NCBI RefSeq assembly: GCF_006546825.1 | Contig: NZ_VICC01000011.1 | Span: forward strand, 32,168 to 96,167 | Reading direction: 5' to 3' | DNA: 64,000 bases | From: Actinomyces oris | Lineage (GTDB): Bacteria > Actinomycetota > Actinomycetes > Actinomycetales > Actinomycetaceae | Shown here: positions 34,263-43,269 of the stretch, in pieces | Numbering within the stretch: the stretch's first letter is position 1 | Layout: every line of letters starts with the position of its first letter | Notes under the pieces: generated by a model | Database searches by the model: none | Told to the model about the DNA's origin: nothing | Seen by the model: the letters and a program-made list of their open reading frames with translations, nothing else | Made by a program: the position numbers and the translations under genes

Positions 34263-35236
34263 CTATCTGTGTTCCTTTCTTGTCCGTCCTGCTGGGAACG
34301 AGCAGTCGGGCTGGTTCCTGCCGAGGCGGGATCGGCAGAAGACTGTGGGGCCGGACCTCCGGTGGAGTCGGTGGGAGCGGAGCGGGTCCCGGCCGGCACG
34401 ACCGCGCCCAGGTGACGGGGCACCACCATGGGGGTGCCGGCCACCGGGTCGGCGGCGATGACGGCCGCCAGGCCGAAGACCTCCTCGATGAGGTCCTCAG
34501 TGAGGATCTCGCGCGGGGAGCCGGTGGTGCGGATGCGGCCCTCGTGCATGACGATCATGTGCTCGGCGCAGCGCGCCGCCTGGTTGAGGTCGTGCAGGAC
34601 GGCCACCACCGTGCGGCCGTCGGCATTGAGACGGCGGCACAGCTGGAGGATGTCGACCTGGTGGGCCAGGTCGAGGAAGGTGGTGGGCTCATCGAGCAGG
34701 ATCGTCTCGGTGCCCTGGGCCAGGGCCAGGGCGATCCACACGCGCTGGCGCTGGCCACCGCTGAGCTCGTCGACGGGGCGGGCGGCCAGCTCGGTGACCC
34801 CCACCATCTCCATGGCCTCCTCGACGGCCTGCCTGTCCTGCTGCGACCACTGGCGGAACAGGCCCTGGTGGGGGAAGCGGCCGCGGGCCACGAGGTCGCG
34901 CACCAGCATGCCACCGGGCACGGTGGCGCTCTGAGGCAGCAGGCCGACCCGGCGGGCAACCTCCTTGGTGCCCAGGCGAACGATGTCGGCGCCGTCGAGG
35001 AGAACCGCTCCTCGGGCGGGCCGGTGCAACCGAGCCAGGGCGCGCAGCAGCGTGGACTTCCCGCAGGCGTTGGGCCCCACGATGGCGGTGAAGACACCGG
35101 CGGGGATGTCGACGTCGAGGTTGCGGGAGACCACGTGGCGCTCGTAGGCGATGGTCGCACCCCGGGCGGCCAGGCGAGCCCCGGGGGCGGCCGGTCCGGC
35201 GACGGTGTTCGGCTCGGTGGAGGGCAGGTCGGTCAC
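34259..35236 (-). CDS. Iron-siderophore ABC transporter ATPase
   Basis: This 325-residue FecE/FepC-type ATPase has Walker A GPNACGKST (residues 54-62), Q-loop around LLPQSATV, signature LSGGQRQR, Walker B ILLDEPT with FLDLAHQ, and H-loop VLHDLNQAARCAE. The C-terminal 50 residues are a Pro/Ser/Ala tail beyond the family norm. The GTG at 35236 has AAGGAG six bases upstream and overlaps the permease stop. It is third gene of the iron operon. Confidence 0.94.
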   Translation of the reverse strand: MTDLPSTEPNTVAGPAAPGARLAARGATIAYERHVVSRNLDVDIPAGVFTAIVGPNACGKSTLLRALARLHRPARGAVLLDGADIVRLGTKEVARRVGLLPQSATVPGGMLVRDLVARGRFPHQGLFRQWSQQDRQAVEEAMEMVGVTELAARPVDELSGGQRQRVWIALALAQGTETILLDEPTTFLDLAHQVDILQLCRRLNADGRTVVAVLHDLNQAARCAEHMIVMHEGRIRTTGSPREILTEDLIEEVFGLAAVIAADPVAGTPMVVPRHLGAVVPAGTRSAPTDSTGGPAPQSSADPASAGTSPTARSQQDGQERNTDR

Positions 35237-36351
35237 AGGGATCTCCTTCCGCGCGCTGCCACGGTCAGCGCCACCATGAGGTAGAGGCCGCCGACGGCGT
35301 TGGTCACCACGCTCACGGGCATCGACTCGAGCACGAGCTGGCTGAGCAGGTCGGCGCCCACCATCAGAAGGCTCCCGGTCAGGCCGCTCACGAGCAGTGG
35401 GGACTGCGGGGATCCGGTGAGGAGACGGGCCAGGTGGGGCGCCACGAGGGCCACGAAGCCGATGGGGCCGGCCGCCATCGTCACCACCGCCACCAGCACG
35501 GTGCCCAGCAGGATGAGGACGGCGCTGACGCGGCGGGTGGGGCTGCCCAGGATGGTGGCCACCTGCTCCCCCAGGGACAGGACCTGCAGGTGGCGGGAGG
35601 CCAGCAGGATGAGGGCGACGGTGACCCCGATGGCCAGGCAGGTCGGGGCCACCACCGGCCACCGGGCGGCCCCGAGGGTGCCGGTGATGGCCTTGAGGGC
35701 ACCCAGGCCCTCGTCGTCGTCGACCCGCACCAGCAGCCAGCGGTTGACGGAGACGAGCATGGAGCTGATGGCGATCCCCACGAGGATGAAGCGCAGGCCG
35801 GTGAACCCGCCGCGCAGGGAGACGAGGTAGGTCACCGTGCCGACGGCGGCCCCGCCGATGAAGGAGGCCAGGGAGGCCGAGAGCATGGAGCCGGGCAGGA
35901 GGAGGATGCTGACGAGGATCCCGGTCTGCGCGCCCGTGCTGAAGCCGATGAGGTCGGGCGAGCCCAGGGGGTTGCGGGTGATGGTCTGGAAGAGGGCGCC
36001 GGCCACGCCCAGGGCCAGGCCCGCCACGAGCCCCAGCACGATCCGGGGCAGCTTCCACTTCACGACGACGACCTGGACGATCTTGCGCCCCTGCCCCTGG
36101 AGCGCGTCGATGACCTCCTGGGTGGTGACGGGGAACTTCCCTAACCGCAGGGAGACCACGGCCACGGCGAGGCTGAGCACCAGCAGCATGAGGCCGACGA
36201 TGACGTGGCGCGGGGTGATGAGCACCGACCGGCGGCCGACGACGATCCACAGGCGTCCGGCGTCGGCCCCCACGTGGAGGCTGCGTCGCGGGTCGGTGCC
36301 GGCGGGAGGACGCACCGGAGCAGCGGCCCGGTTCAGCCTGATTCCCCTCAT
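35233..36351 (-). CDS. Iron-siderophore ABC permease (FecCD family), second subunit
   Basis: This 372-residue inner-membrane subunit has about nine to ten hydrophobic helices. Family landmarks: LALGVAGALFQTITRNPLGSPDLIGFSTGAQTG (the RNPL..P coupling region), LGEQVATILG (ATPase-contacting loop) and GPIGFVALVAPHLARLL. An N-terminal cytoplasmic extension of about 45 residues precedes the first helix. The ATG at 36351 overlaps the stop of the preceding permease gene. It pairs with the 36348-37421 subunit as a heterodimer. Confidence 0.94.
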   Translation of the reverse strand: MRGIRLNRAAAPVRPPAGTDPRRSLHVGADAGRLWIVVGRRSVLITPRHVIVGLMLLVLSLAVAVVSLRLGKFPVTTQEVIDALQGQGRKIVQVVVVKWKLPRIVLGLVAGLALGVAGALFQTITRNPLGSPDLIGFSTGAQTGILVSILLLPGSMLSASLASFIGGAAVGTVTYLVSLRGGFTGLRFILVGIAISSMLVSVNRWLLVRVDDDEGLGALKAITGTLGAARWPVVAPTCLAIGVTVALILLASRHLQVLSLGEQVATILGSPTRRVSAVLILLGTVLVAVVTMAAGPIGFVALVAPHLARLLTGSPQSPLLVSGLTGSLLMVGADLLSQLVLESMPVSVVTNAVGGLYLMVALTVAARGRRSL

Positions 36352-37421
36352 GAGGCCCGGTCCTTCATCCGCAGGACCATGAGCAGCAGGACGGGTGAGC
36401 CGACGAAGGCCGTCAGCAGACCAACCTGCATCTCACCGGGACGGGCCAGGACGCGCCCCAGGACGTCGGCGGCCAGGACGACGACGGGACCGCCCAGCGC
36501 ACACAGGGCCACGATCCAGCCCCGGTGGGGTCCCATAAGCCAGGAGGCCGTCAGCGGCGCCATGAGCCCAACGAAGCCGATGGGGCCGGCCACCGTCGTG
36601 GCGGTGGCGCACAGGAGCGTGACGACCACCAGGCTCAGGCTCCGCACGAGGGCGACCCGGGTGCCCAGCGCGGCTGCGACGTCGTCGCCCAGGGTGATGT
36701 TGTCCAGGGCGCCGGCCAGCAGGATGGCCGCCCCGGTCCCCGCCACCACGAGGGCCGCCACGGGCAGCAGGGGGATGTCGATGCGGGTCAGGGAGCCGAC
36801 CTCCCAGTTGATGAAGGTGCGGAACAGGTTCGGCATCGTCAGCACGACACCCCGGATGACCGCCCCGGCGAAGGCCGAGAAGGCGACACCGATGAGCACC
36901 AGGCGCACCGGCGAGGAGCTCGAGGCGCCAATCATGCCGATGACCTGAACCAGTGCGGTCGCCACCAGGGCTCCTCCAGCGGCCAGGGCCAGCTGGTCGG
37001 AGATCGGGAGCACGCCGAGCACAGCGGTTCCCAGGACAATGCCCAGCGAGGCGCCGGCGTTGACACCGAGCAGCCCGGGCTCGGCCAGCGGGTTGCGGGT
37101 GACGGCCTGCATCACCGCGCCGGCCACCGCCAGAGCGGCGCCCACGAGCACGCCCAAGATGGTGCGCTGCACGCGCAGGACGTTGATGTTGTAGCTGACG
37201 TTGGAGGCGTCAGGGTGGAGCAGGTAGTGGGCGACCTGGCCGGCGGGGATCCGGGAGGAGCCGACGAACAGAGAGGCCAGGACGCACAGGGCCAGCAGGA
37301 TGGCCGCGGTTAGGAGGATGGCCGGGCGGCGTGCGATCACGCGGGCACTCACCTCCGCCACTGTCTGAGAACGGGGGCGACAACGGCCCTGAGGACCCCG
37401 ATCGGCATCTACTCTCCCCAC
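36348..37421 (-). CDS. Iron-siderophore ABC permease (FecCD family), first subunit
   Basis: This is the first gene of the operon, 357 residues if started at the GTG at 37421. Landmarks are ALAVAGAVMQAVTRNPLAEPGLLGVNAGASLG, LGDDVAAALG and GPIGFVGLMAPLTASWL. The start is uncertain: GTG 37421 gives a 30-residue hydrophilic leader, while a perfect GGAGGTGA within that leader precedes a GTG (VIARRPAILL), which may be the true start. The promoter and iron box at 37438-37478 lie just upstream. Confidence 0.92.
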   Translation of the reverse strand: MGRVDADRGPQGRCRPRSQTVAEVSARVIARRPAILLTAAILLALCVLASLFVGSSRIPAGQVAHYLLHPDASNVSYNINVLRVQRTILGVLVGAALAVAGAVMQAVTRNPLAEPGLLGVNAGASLGIVLGTAVLGVLPISDQLALAAGGALVATALVQVIGMIGASSSSPVRLVLIGVAFSAFAGAVIRGVVLTMPNLFRTFINWEVGSLTRIDIPLLPVAALVVAGTGAAILLAGALDNITLGDDVAAALGTRVALVRSLSLVVVTLLCATATTVAGPIGFVGLMAPLTASWLMGPHRGWIVALCALGGPVVVLAADVLGRVLARPGEMQVGLLTAFVGSPVLLLMVLRMKDRAS

Positions 37422-37437
37422 ACCTGAAGTACAAAGG

Positions 37438-37456
37438 TCAACCTAACCTAACCTAA
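37438..37456 (-). promoter_or_regulatory. Iron box (IdeR/DtxR-type operator)
   Basis: On the minus strand TTAGGTTAGGTTAGGTTGA matches the DtxR/IdeR consensus at about 14 of 19 positions and directly covers the -10 box of the iron-importer operon. IdeR/DtxR with Fe(II) would repress here. No such regulator gene is in the window. Confidence 0.7.
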
Positions 37457-37478
37457 GATGCCGGCCAGGGCCTGTCAA
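37450..37478 (-). promoter_or_regulatory. Promoter of the iron-siderophore importer operon
   Basis: Consensus -35 TTGACA (complement at 37473-37478), a 17-bp spacer and -10 TAGGTT (complement at 37450-37455) lie on the minus strand. This is the best promoter match found in the window. Confidence 0.8.
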
Positions 37479-37587
37479 ACACAGGCTGGCCTGTTGGTTT
37501 ATTCGCCGCGACACCCCCACCCAACAGCAAGGACATGCTCGTGCATATCCTCCTCACGGAGTATGTCGTGCGCGTATACACTCAGCG

Positions 37588-37593
37588 TATAGT
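37588..37593 (+). promoter_or_regulatory. -10 box and dyad before the PadR gene
   Basis: TATAGT is followed by exactly seven bases and the ATG at 37601, so the transcript is probably leaderless. TATAC (37575-37579) and GTATA form an inverted repeat around the site, a likely PadR auto-operator. Confidence 0.55.
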
Positions 37594-37600
37594 CGCGGCC

Positions 37601-38125
37601 ATGGAATCGAAACTCACTCTTCTTGGGCTGCTCAGCGCCGGGCCTGGGCACGGATACGACCTCAAACGCTCCTGGGACCACTGGTTCGCCGCCTCCAAGC
37701 CGCTGGCCTATGGCCAGGTCTACGCCACGCTCGCCCGCCTGGTGCGCGACGGGCTCATCACTCAGATCGAGACCGAGCCCGGAGCCGGCCCGGAGCGCAA
37801 GCGCTACGAGGTCACCGACGCCGGGCGCCAGAGCGTCGAGCAGTGGCTGCTGACCCCGGTCACCCCGGCCGGCGACGTCCAGGCCGACATCTTCGCCAAG
37901 ACCGTCATCGCCCTCATGCTCGACGACGACGCCGGACGCCTCCTCGACCTTCAGCGTGCCGAGCACATGGCGCGTATGCGCGAGCTGACCCGCCTCAAGC
38001 AGGACGGAGACCTGCGCACGGTGCTGCTGGCCGACCACGCCCTGTTCCACATCGAGGCCGACCTGCGCTGGATGGAGACCACCGCGGCCCGCCTGAGCGA
38101 GCTGCGTGAGGAGGTGCGCTCATGA
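37601..38125 (+). CDS. PadR-family transcriptional regulator
   Basis: This 174-residue PadR protein has a winged helix (MESKLTLLGLLSAGPGHGYDLKRSW, PLAYGQVYATLARLVRDGLI, RKRYEVTDAGRQ) and a C-terminal dimerisation helix region (Vir_C-like). It starts at the ATG 37601 with no ribosome site but an ideally placed -10. It overlaps the ABC ATPase gene by ATGA. PadR proteins normally repress adjacent exporters until a ligand binds, so it should control the 38122-41165 transporter. Confidence 0.9.
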   Translation: MESKLTLLGLLSAGPGHGYDLKRSWDHWFAASKPLAYGQVYATLARLVRDGLITQIETEPGAGPERKRYEVTDAGRQSVEQWLLTPVTPAGDVQADIFAKTVIALMLDDDAGRLLDLQRAEHMARMRELTRLKQDGDLRTVLLADHALFHIEADLRWMETTAARLSELREEVRS

Positions 38126-38955
38126 ACGCCACCCCTGTCACCACCGCCGTCACCACTGGAGTCACCACCGCACCCGGTCAGGGCCAGGCCGGCCTGCCGG
38201 GCGAGGTCATCATGCGCGCCCGCGGCCTGGAGATGAGCTTCGGGCAGACCCACGCGCTGCGCGGCGTCGACCTGGATGTCGCGGCCGGTGAGGTCCTGGC
38301 CGTCACCGGCCCGTCGGGCTCGGGGAAGTCCACCCTCCTGCACGTCATGGCCGGGGTGCTCGTGCCCGACGCCGGGCGCGTCGACTACCACGGAGCCGAC
38401 ACGACACAGGACATCGCGGCCCTCGACGAGGCGGCCCGCAGCCGCCTGCGCCTGAAAGAGTTCGGCTTCATCTTCCAGTTCGGCCAGCTCCTGCCGGACC
38501 TCTCCGCCCTGGACAACGTCACCATCCCCCTGCTCCTGGCGGGCACCCCGCGTCGGCGGGCGCTGGCCCAGGCCCGCGAGACCCTGGGCGAGCTGGGGCT
38601 CAGCGAGCACCTGGACAAGCGCCCCACCCAGCTCTCGGGCGGGCAGGCGCAGCGAGCCGCCGTCGCGCGAGCACTGGTGACCAACCCGCGTCTGCTCTTC
38701 GCCGACGAGCCCACCGGCTCCCTGGACTCCCTGGCCGCCGAGCGGACCATGGAGGTGCTCCTGAACTCGGTGCACTCCCGAGGCGCAGCCCTGGTCATCA
38801 TCACCCATGACGCGCGCGTCGCCGCCTACGCCGACCGGGAGGTCACCGTGCGCGACGGTCGCATCAGTCCCGGGGCCACGCACACCGCAGCCGGCCCGAG
38901 CCGGCCGGGGCACGCCGAGCCGGGAAGCCCGGGCAGTGAGAGGAGCCGGTCATGA
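38122..38955 (+). CDS. ABC exporter ATPase (MacB/LolD type)
   Basis: This 277-residue ATPase has Walker [10 protein letters not shown] (residues 63-71), FQFGQLLPDLSALDNV (Q-loop), signature LSGGQAQR, Walker B LLFADEPTGSLDS and H-loop VIITHDARVAAY. The 30-residue N-terminus and 25-residue C-terminus are low complexity. It is coupled to padR upstream and to the FtsX permease downstream by ATGA overlaps. The family includes drug, lipoprotein and peptide exporters and bacitracin-type resistance pumps. Confidence 0.93.
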   Translation: MNATPVTTAVTTGVTTAPGQGQAGLPGEVIMRARGLEMSFGQTHALRGVDLDVAAGEVLAVTGPSGSGKSTLLHVMAGVLVPDAGRVDYHGADTTQDIAALDEAARSRLRLKEFGFIFQFGQLLPDLSALDNVTIPLLLAGTPRRRALAQARETLGELGLSEHLDKRPTQLSGGQAQRAAVARALVTNPRLLFADEPTGSLDSLAAERTMEVLLNSVHSRGAALVIITHDARVAAYADREVTVRDGRISPGATHTAAGPSRPGHAEPGSPGSERSRS

Positions 38956-41165
38956 GCCGCATCGCCCTGACCCGGCTGCTCGTCGCCAACGACCGCTCCG
39001 CCCGGCGCCGCCTGGCCGGGATCGTCGCCGGCGTCATGGTGGGGGTGACCCTGTTCCTCATGCTTCTGGCCGCCGCCCAGGCCTTCCCCGAGCGCAGCAT
39101 GCGCTCGAGCTGGGCGTCCACCGCCCTCATACCCGGCATCCCAGGGCAGTCGAACCACACCGACCTCCGGCCCGACCACACCCTCACCGCCGGCGAGCTG
39201 GCTGTCGCCACCAACTTCGACGTCGTCGGCAACCAGCCGATCACCGTCCTGAGGGTGGCCTTGCCGGAGTCGGGCACCACCTCGGTGAAGATCCCGGGCT
39301 CCGACATCGTCCCCAAGCGGGGCGAGTACCTGGCCTCCCCCGCCCTGGCCAAGCGCATCGCATCCCTACCCGCCGACCAGCTCGGCGACCGCTACGGCAA
39401 GCAGGTAGGGGTCCTGTCCCCCGAGGCCGTCGAGGGACCGGACTCGCTGGTGGCCGTCGTCGGGACGGACCTGGGGACCGTGTCCGCCTCCGACTTCTAC
39501 ATCCCGCCCCAGGTGGTCACCTCCTTCCAGGGCATCCCCTACGAGAACGAGGCGTACCGGATCGCCACGATCGTCGGCGCCATCGCGGTGCTCGTGCCCG
39601 CATTGCTGCTCGTCGGGATCGTCACGGATCTGGGGGCGGCACAGCGGGCCGAGCGCTTCGCCACGCTGCGCCTCATCGGGGCCACGCCCCAGCAGGTCGC
39701 CCGCACCGCGGCCCTGGAGATCGGTGCGACCACCTTCGTCGGCGCCCTGGCGGGCGTGGCCCTCTACCTGGCCCTGATCCCGCTGGCCGCGCAGATCACG
39801 CTGAAGTCGAGTCGTTTCTACTACTCCGACCTGCTGCGCTCACCGGTCAACGCGGTCATCGCCGTCGTCGTGACCACGGCGGGGGCGGCGGCCGTGGCCT
39901 GGTGGCGCACGCGACGGGCCGACCTCGGGCCGCTGGGCGGCTCCCGCGAGCGCGCTGAGCGCCGCCCCCGCCTCATCTCGCTGGCGCCCATGATCCTGGG
40001 GACCGCGGGGCTGGTCAGCACCCCGACGGTGGCCCACCAGAACTCCGATCTGACCATCTACCTGCTGCCGGTCTCCTTCCTGTGCACGATGCTGGGGCTG
40101 CTGTGGGCCGGGCCGGTCCTGACCTGGTGGGTGGCCCGAGGCGGCAGGGCCCTGGCCCATTCCGCGGCGCAGGTCATCGGCTTCAACCGGATCACTCAGC
40201 ACCCCCGGGCGGTCTTCCGGGCGGTGGCGGGCGTGGTCGTCGCCGTCTACGCCATGACGGTGTTCGCCGTCGCCATCACCGTTGCTGCCGGGACCCGTGA
40301 CGTCACCCAGGGTGGCGGGCACCTGAGCCCCACGTCGCTCGAGGCGACACCGGCGGTCAGCGACGAGGGCGCCCTGAACAGCGCCGTCGACCAGCTCGCC
40401 GCCGTGCCCGGGGTGACGACGGTCGCCGTGGGGAGGATCAGCGGGGGCAGCAAGCAGGACAGCCGGGTCATCCTCGAGGCCGACAAGGCCGAGGCCCTCG
40501 GGGCGCCGCACGTGGCGTCCCCGGATGGCGCGGTGAGCATCAGCACCCGCTGGCTGTACGAGAACGCGGCGGCCTCGCCGTCTCCGGTCAGCGCCGAGGA
40601 GCTGGCGAGTGCCCGTGAGCACGGCGCGCCCATCGTCCTGGTGGGCACCGACCCGGCCAGCCCCGGGGCCGTCGAGCGAGCCCGCACCGCCCTGGCCACC
40701 TCCGGCCTGGCCCTGGGGACCGCCCCAACCTCACCCAGCTCGATCCAGGCCCTCCAGGACACCGCCATGGAGAACCAGTTCGCCCAGCTGGGCTACATCG
40801 GCATCCTCATCGCCGCGGGCATCTCCGCGGTCTCGCTGGGGGTCTCAACGGTGGCGGCGCTGCTGGGGCGCCGGCGGGTCCTGGGTCTGCTACGGCTGGT
40901 CGGCATGCCGGCGGCGACGCTGCGCTCCATGGTGTCCTACGAGACGATGCTGCCGGCGGTCACCGCCCTGGCCATGAGCATCGGTCTGGGATGGCTGACC
41001 GCATGGGCACTGGTCGGCGGGGTGTCGGGGCGCCACATCAGCTGGCCGGGCAGCGGCTACTGGCTAGCGTTGGGGGCGTGCCTGGCGCTGGTGGTGGTGG
41101 CGACCCTGGCCAGCGCCCGCTACGGCCGGCGCATGCTGGCCGGCACCACCGTCCGATTCGAGTAG
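38952..41165 (+). CDS. FtsX-like ABC permease (two FtsX domains)
   Basis: This 737-residue permease is the partner of the preceding ATPase. It has an N-terminal helix (LAGIVAGVMVGVTLFLMLLAAAQAF), an extracytoplasmic domain, helix group one near RIATIVGAIAVLVPALLLVGIVTDLGAAQRAERFATLRLIGATP, a second extracytoplasmic domain (about 430-600), and helix group two near QLGYIGILIAAGISAVSLGVSTVAALL with RLVGMPAATLRSM. Both FtsX repeats carry the RLxG-x-P cytoplasmic coupling loop. Substrate is unknown; the PadR context suggests antibiotic or peptide efflux. Confidence 0.9.
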   Translation: MSRIALTRLLVANDRSARRRLAGIVAGVMVGVTLFLMLLAAAQAFPERSMRSSWASTALIPGIPGQSNHTDLRPDHTLTAGELAVATNFDVVGNQPITVLRVALPESGTTSVKIPGSDIVPKRGEYLASPALAKRIASLPADQLGDRYGKQVGVLSPEAVEGPDSLVAVVGTDLGTVSASDFYIPPQVVTSFQGIPYENEAYRIATIVGAIAVLVPALLLVGIVTDLGAAQRAERFATLRLIGATPQQVARTAALEIGATTFVGALAGVALYLALIPLAAQITLKSSRFYYSDLLRSPVNAVIAVVVTTAGAAAVAWWRTRRADLGPLGGSRERAERRPRLISLAPMILGTAGLVSTPTVAHQNSDLTIYLLPVSFLCTMLGLLWAGPVLTWWVARGGRALAHSAAQVIGFNRITQHPRAVFRAVAGVVVAVYAMTVFAVAITVAAGTRDVTQGGGHLSPTSLEATPAVSDEGALNSAVDQLAAVPGVTTVAVGRISGGSKQDSRVILEADKAEALGAPHVASPDGAVSISTRWLYENAAASPSPVSAEELASAREHGAPIVLVGTDPASPGAVERARTALATSGLALGTAPTSPSSIQALQDTAMENQFAQLGYIGILIAAGISAVSLGVSTVAALLGRRRVLGLLRLVGMPAATLRSMVSYETMLPAVTALAMSIGLGWLTAWALVGGVSGRHISWPGSGYWLALGACLALVVVATLASARYGRRMLAGTTVRFE

Positions 41166-41316
41166 GAACGCACCGACGTGTCCAAATCGGTGACAAAGGC
41201 CGCGATCAGCCTCAGTCGCAGACAAAGAAACCGCATGATTCCGCGGTTCTTCTCGACAGAGTGACGGCCTGTGAGCTCCTTTGTGTCCGATATGGACACC
41301 TACCCCTCCTGCGCAC

Positions 41317-41350
41317 CCGGGCACCGGGGAGAACAACCCCCGGTGCCCGG
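41317..41350 (+). terminator. Hairpin terminator after the PadR-ABC operon
   Basis: A perfect 13-bp stem (41317-41329 with 41338-41350) has an 8-nt loop. It lies 151 bp after the permease stop and 25 bp before the next start, so attenuation of the next gene is also possible. GTGTCC-n5-GGACAC (41282-41298) lies just before it. Confidence 0.65.
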
Positions 41351-41375
41351 AGCCGATCTGCGATAGAACAGGACC

Positions 41376-42092
41376 ATGACCGCAGGACGGATCGACACGG
41401 CCGCAGGCTCCTCCGCCGCGGCCTGCCCGAGGCCGCCGGCCCTCACGGCACCGGACCTCAGTCGCCTGCGCGACGGCGAGGCCGATGAGCTCACCGCCGG
41501 CGAGATGGTCGAGGACCTGGAGCTGGTCGAGGCGGACCTGAGCGGCGGCGACCTGTCGGCACTCACGCTGCTCAGCTGCCGGTTCTCGGAGGTCTTCGCC
41601 AATGACACCGACCTGGCCGCGGCGCGGCTGGTCGACTGCCGCCTGGAGCGTCTGAGCGCCACCTATCTTCATAGCCCGCGCTCCACCTGGCGCACGGTGG
41701 AGCTGGTCGACTCCCGTATCGGGGCCTGGGAGCTCTACGACGCCGATGTCGAGTCGCTCCTCATTGAGGACTGCCGCCTGGGCTTCACGAACCTCGCCGG
41801 AACCACTGTGCGCGATCTTTTCATCCGGGCCACCCGGATCGACGAGCTGGACCTGAGCGGCATCGACGCCCAGCGGGTCCGCTTCGAGGACTGCCGGGTG
41901 GGCACGCTGCGCCTGCACGGCGGGAGCCTGAGCGACGTTGACCTGCGCGGACTGGAGATGAGAACAGTCAGCGGTGTCGGTTCCCTGGCCGGGGCGACCG
42001 TCAGCAGCGGGCAGCTCAGCGAGCTCGCGCCGCTCCTGGCGCAGCACCTGGGGCTACGGGTCCAGGACCAGAATCACGGAAGAAATCGATAA
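41376..42092 (+). CDS. Pentapeptide-repeat protein
   Basis: This 238-residue protein, after a disordered 35-residue start, consists of consecutive A(D/N)LxG-type pentapeptide repeats (VEADLSGGDLSAL, NDTDLAAARLVDCRLERL, SLLIEDCRLGFTNLAGTTV, RVRFEDCRVGTLRLHGGSL, DVDLRGLEMR), predicted to form a right-handed quadrilateral beta-helix. Some members (MfpA, Qnr) mimic DNA and protect gyrase from quinolones; this one has no further mark of that activity. AGGA precedes the ATG closely, and a TAGAAC hexamer six bases from the ATG also allows a leaderless reading. Confidence 0.85.
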   Translation: MTAGRIDTAAGSSAAACPRPPALTAPDLSRLRDGEADELTAGEMVEDLELVEADLSGGDLSALTLLSCRFSEVFANDTDLAAARLVDCRLERLSATYLHSPRSTWRTVELVDSRIGAWELYDADVESLLIEDCRLGFTNLAGTTVRDLFIRATRIDELDLSGIDAQRVRFEDCRVGTLRLHGGSLSDVDLRGLEMRTVSGVGSLAGATVSSGQLSELAPLLAQHLGLRVQDQNHGRNR

Positions 42093-42117
42093 CCTCGATG
42101 ACAAGGAGCAGGCAAGT

Positions 42118-42678
42118 ATGACGCTACTGACATCCGATGATGTCCTCAACGTGAAGTTCGATAGCACGAGGCTCCGTGAGGGATACGTTCAGGACGAGGT
42201 CGACGAGTTCCTCGATGAGGTGACCACTACGCTGCGGGGACTTGAGGAGCGCCTTGGTGCGGGACCGGGAGCGACTTCCGGCTCTCACCAGGAGTCGGAG
42301 ATACTTCTAACCTCCCAGGACGTCAGGAGCATTCGGTTCAAGACATCCAAGTTCCGAGAGGGGTACGAACAGCCGGATGTCGATGCCTTCCTGAACACGG
42401 TCGTGGCCACCATGGAAGCCATGGAGGCACGACTGAACGGTGGCGCCTATGGAACGGGTGCGAGCGCGTACGGATCAGCGCCCGGAGCGTATGGGGATGC
42501 CGGCTACGCCACCGGGGCGGGAACCGTTCCGGGAACCGCCGGGGCGACGGGCGACCCGCAGTACGCCGAGGTGATCGCCCAGCGTGACCAGTACATCGCC
42601 CAGCTCCAGCAGGAGAACGCCTACCTTCGCGCCGAGCTCGAGTCCGCCCAGCGCCGCCTCGGGACGACCGGGTACTAG
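42118..42678 (+). CDS. Tandem DivIVA-domain protein
   Basis: This 186-residue protein has two DivIVA membrane-curvature motifs in tandem: first at residues 1-40 (FDSTRLREGYVQDEVDEFLDEV), second at about 62-102 (FKTSKFREGYEQPDVDAFLNTV). A Gly/Ala/Tyr-rich linker and a C-terminal coiled coil (about 143-180) follow. DivIVA (Wag31) marks cell poles in actinobacteria; this small double-domain form is probably an accessory polar protein rather than the essential Wag31. AAGGAG stands 11 bases before the ATG. Its stop codon overlaps the stop of the convergent RloB-like gene (shared CTAG). Confidence 0.88.
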   Translation: MTLLTSDDVLNVKFDSTRLREGYVQDEVDEFLDEVTTTLRGLEERLGAGPGATSGSHQESEILLTSQDVRSIRFKTSKFREGYEQPDVDAFLNTVVATMEAMEARLNGGAYGTGASAYGSAPGAYGDAGYATGAGTVPGTAGATGDPQYAEVIAQRDQYIAQLQQENAYLRAELESAQRRLGTTGY

Positions 42679-43268
42679 AGGAGACCGAGGCTGCGGAGCA
42701 GGTGGGGCATCGTTGTCGATGGACAAGGCCCCTGAGTATCGGGCTCGGGGAGGCCGTCCATCGGCAGATGGCACCTGGCCGCGGCCTGCGAACCCCTGTC
42801 CCAGGGGAAGTCGTCCGGAAGCATCTTGGCGTCCTTACTGCTCAGCCCCGTCAGCTCCCGGTAGTGCGCCTGAGCGTCTGCCTGATTCTGGTAGTTCTTT
42901 ACGGGAGCGTAGTGGGCGTTGAGCCAGACCTCGAAGCAGGGCACGGAAACAACACCGTGCACAACGGTCCGCTTGCTGCTCAGCCTTCGGCATTTGGCCA
43001 GAAAGTCATGACGGTCCCGGCCATCGTGGTCGACGACGATCCACACCTCCTCGTATTCGCTGAGGTCTGACCGAGGGCCGCCAAGCTGCTTGACGACAGT
43101 GAGCGGATCACCCTTGATGACCTTCACCTTGGCTGAGATCCCGTCATGGTTCACACGTCGGCAGAGTTGACGTAGATACGCGTCCTCTGTGACCCGCCCG
43201 TTGGTCACGAGGAGAACAGTGCGCCGTTCGACCCGTTGGCTGCGCCGTTTCCTTCTCGGTGGCGTCAT
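42675..43268 (-). CDS. RloB-like protein, partner of AAA ATPase
   Basis: This 197-residue protein is similar to RloB, the companion of RloA-type ATPases found in restriction and abortive-infection loci. After a basic start, a first strand and helix (VLLVTNGRVTEDAYLRQL) match the family E/N-G-xx-TE-xx-Y pattern, and VVDHDGRDRHDF (Asp80, Asp82) gives the acidic motif of a Toprim-like nuclease site. VPCFEVWLNAHY is a further family signature. It begins one base after the ATPase stop, so the two are translated together. Nuclease activity is inferred from the family, not shown. Confidence 0.8.
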   Translation of the reverse strand: MTPPRRKRRSQRVERRTVLLVTNGRVTEDAYLRQLCRRVNHDGISAKVKVIKGDPLTVVKQLGGPRSDLSEYEEVWIVVDHDGRDRHDFLAKCRRLSSKRTVVHGVVSVPCFEVWLNAHYAPVKNYQNQADAQAHYRELTGLSSKDAKMLPDDFPWDRGSQAAARCHLPMDGLPEPDTQGPCPSTTMPHLLRSLGLL

Positions 43269-43269
43269 C

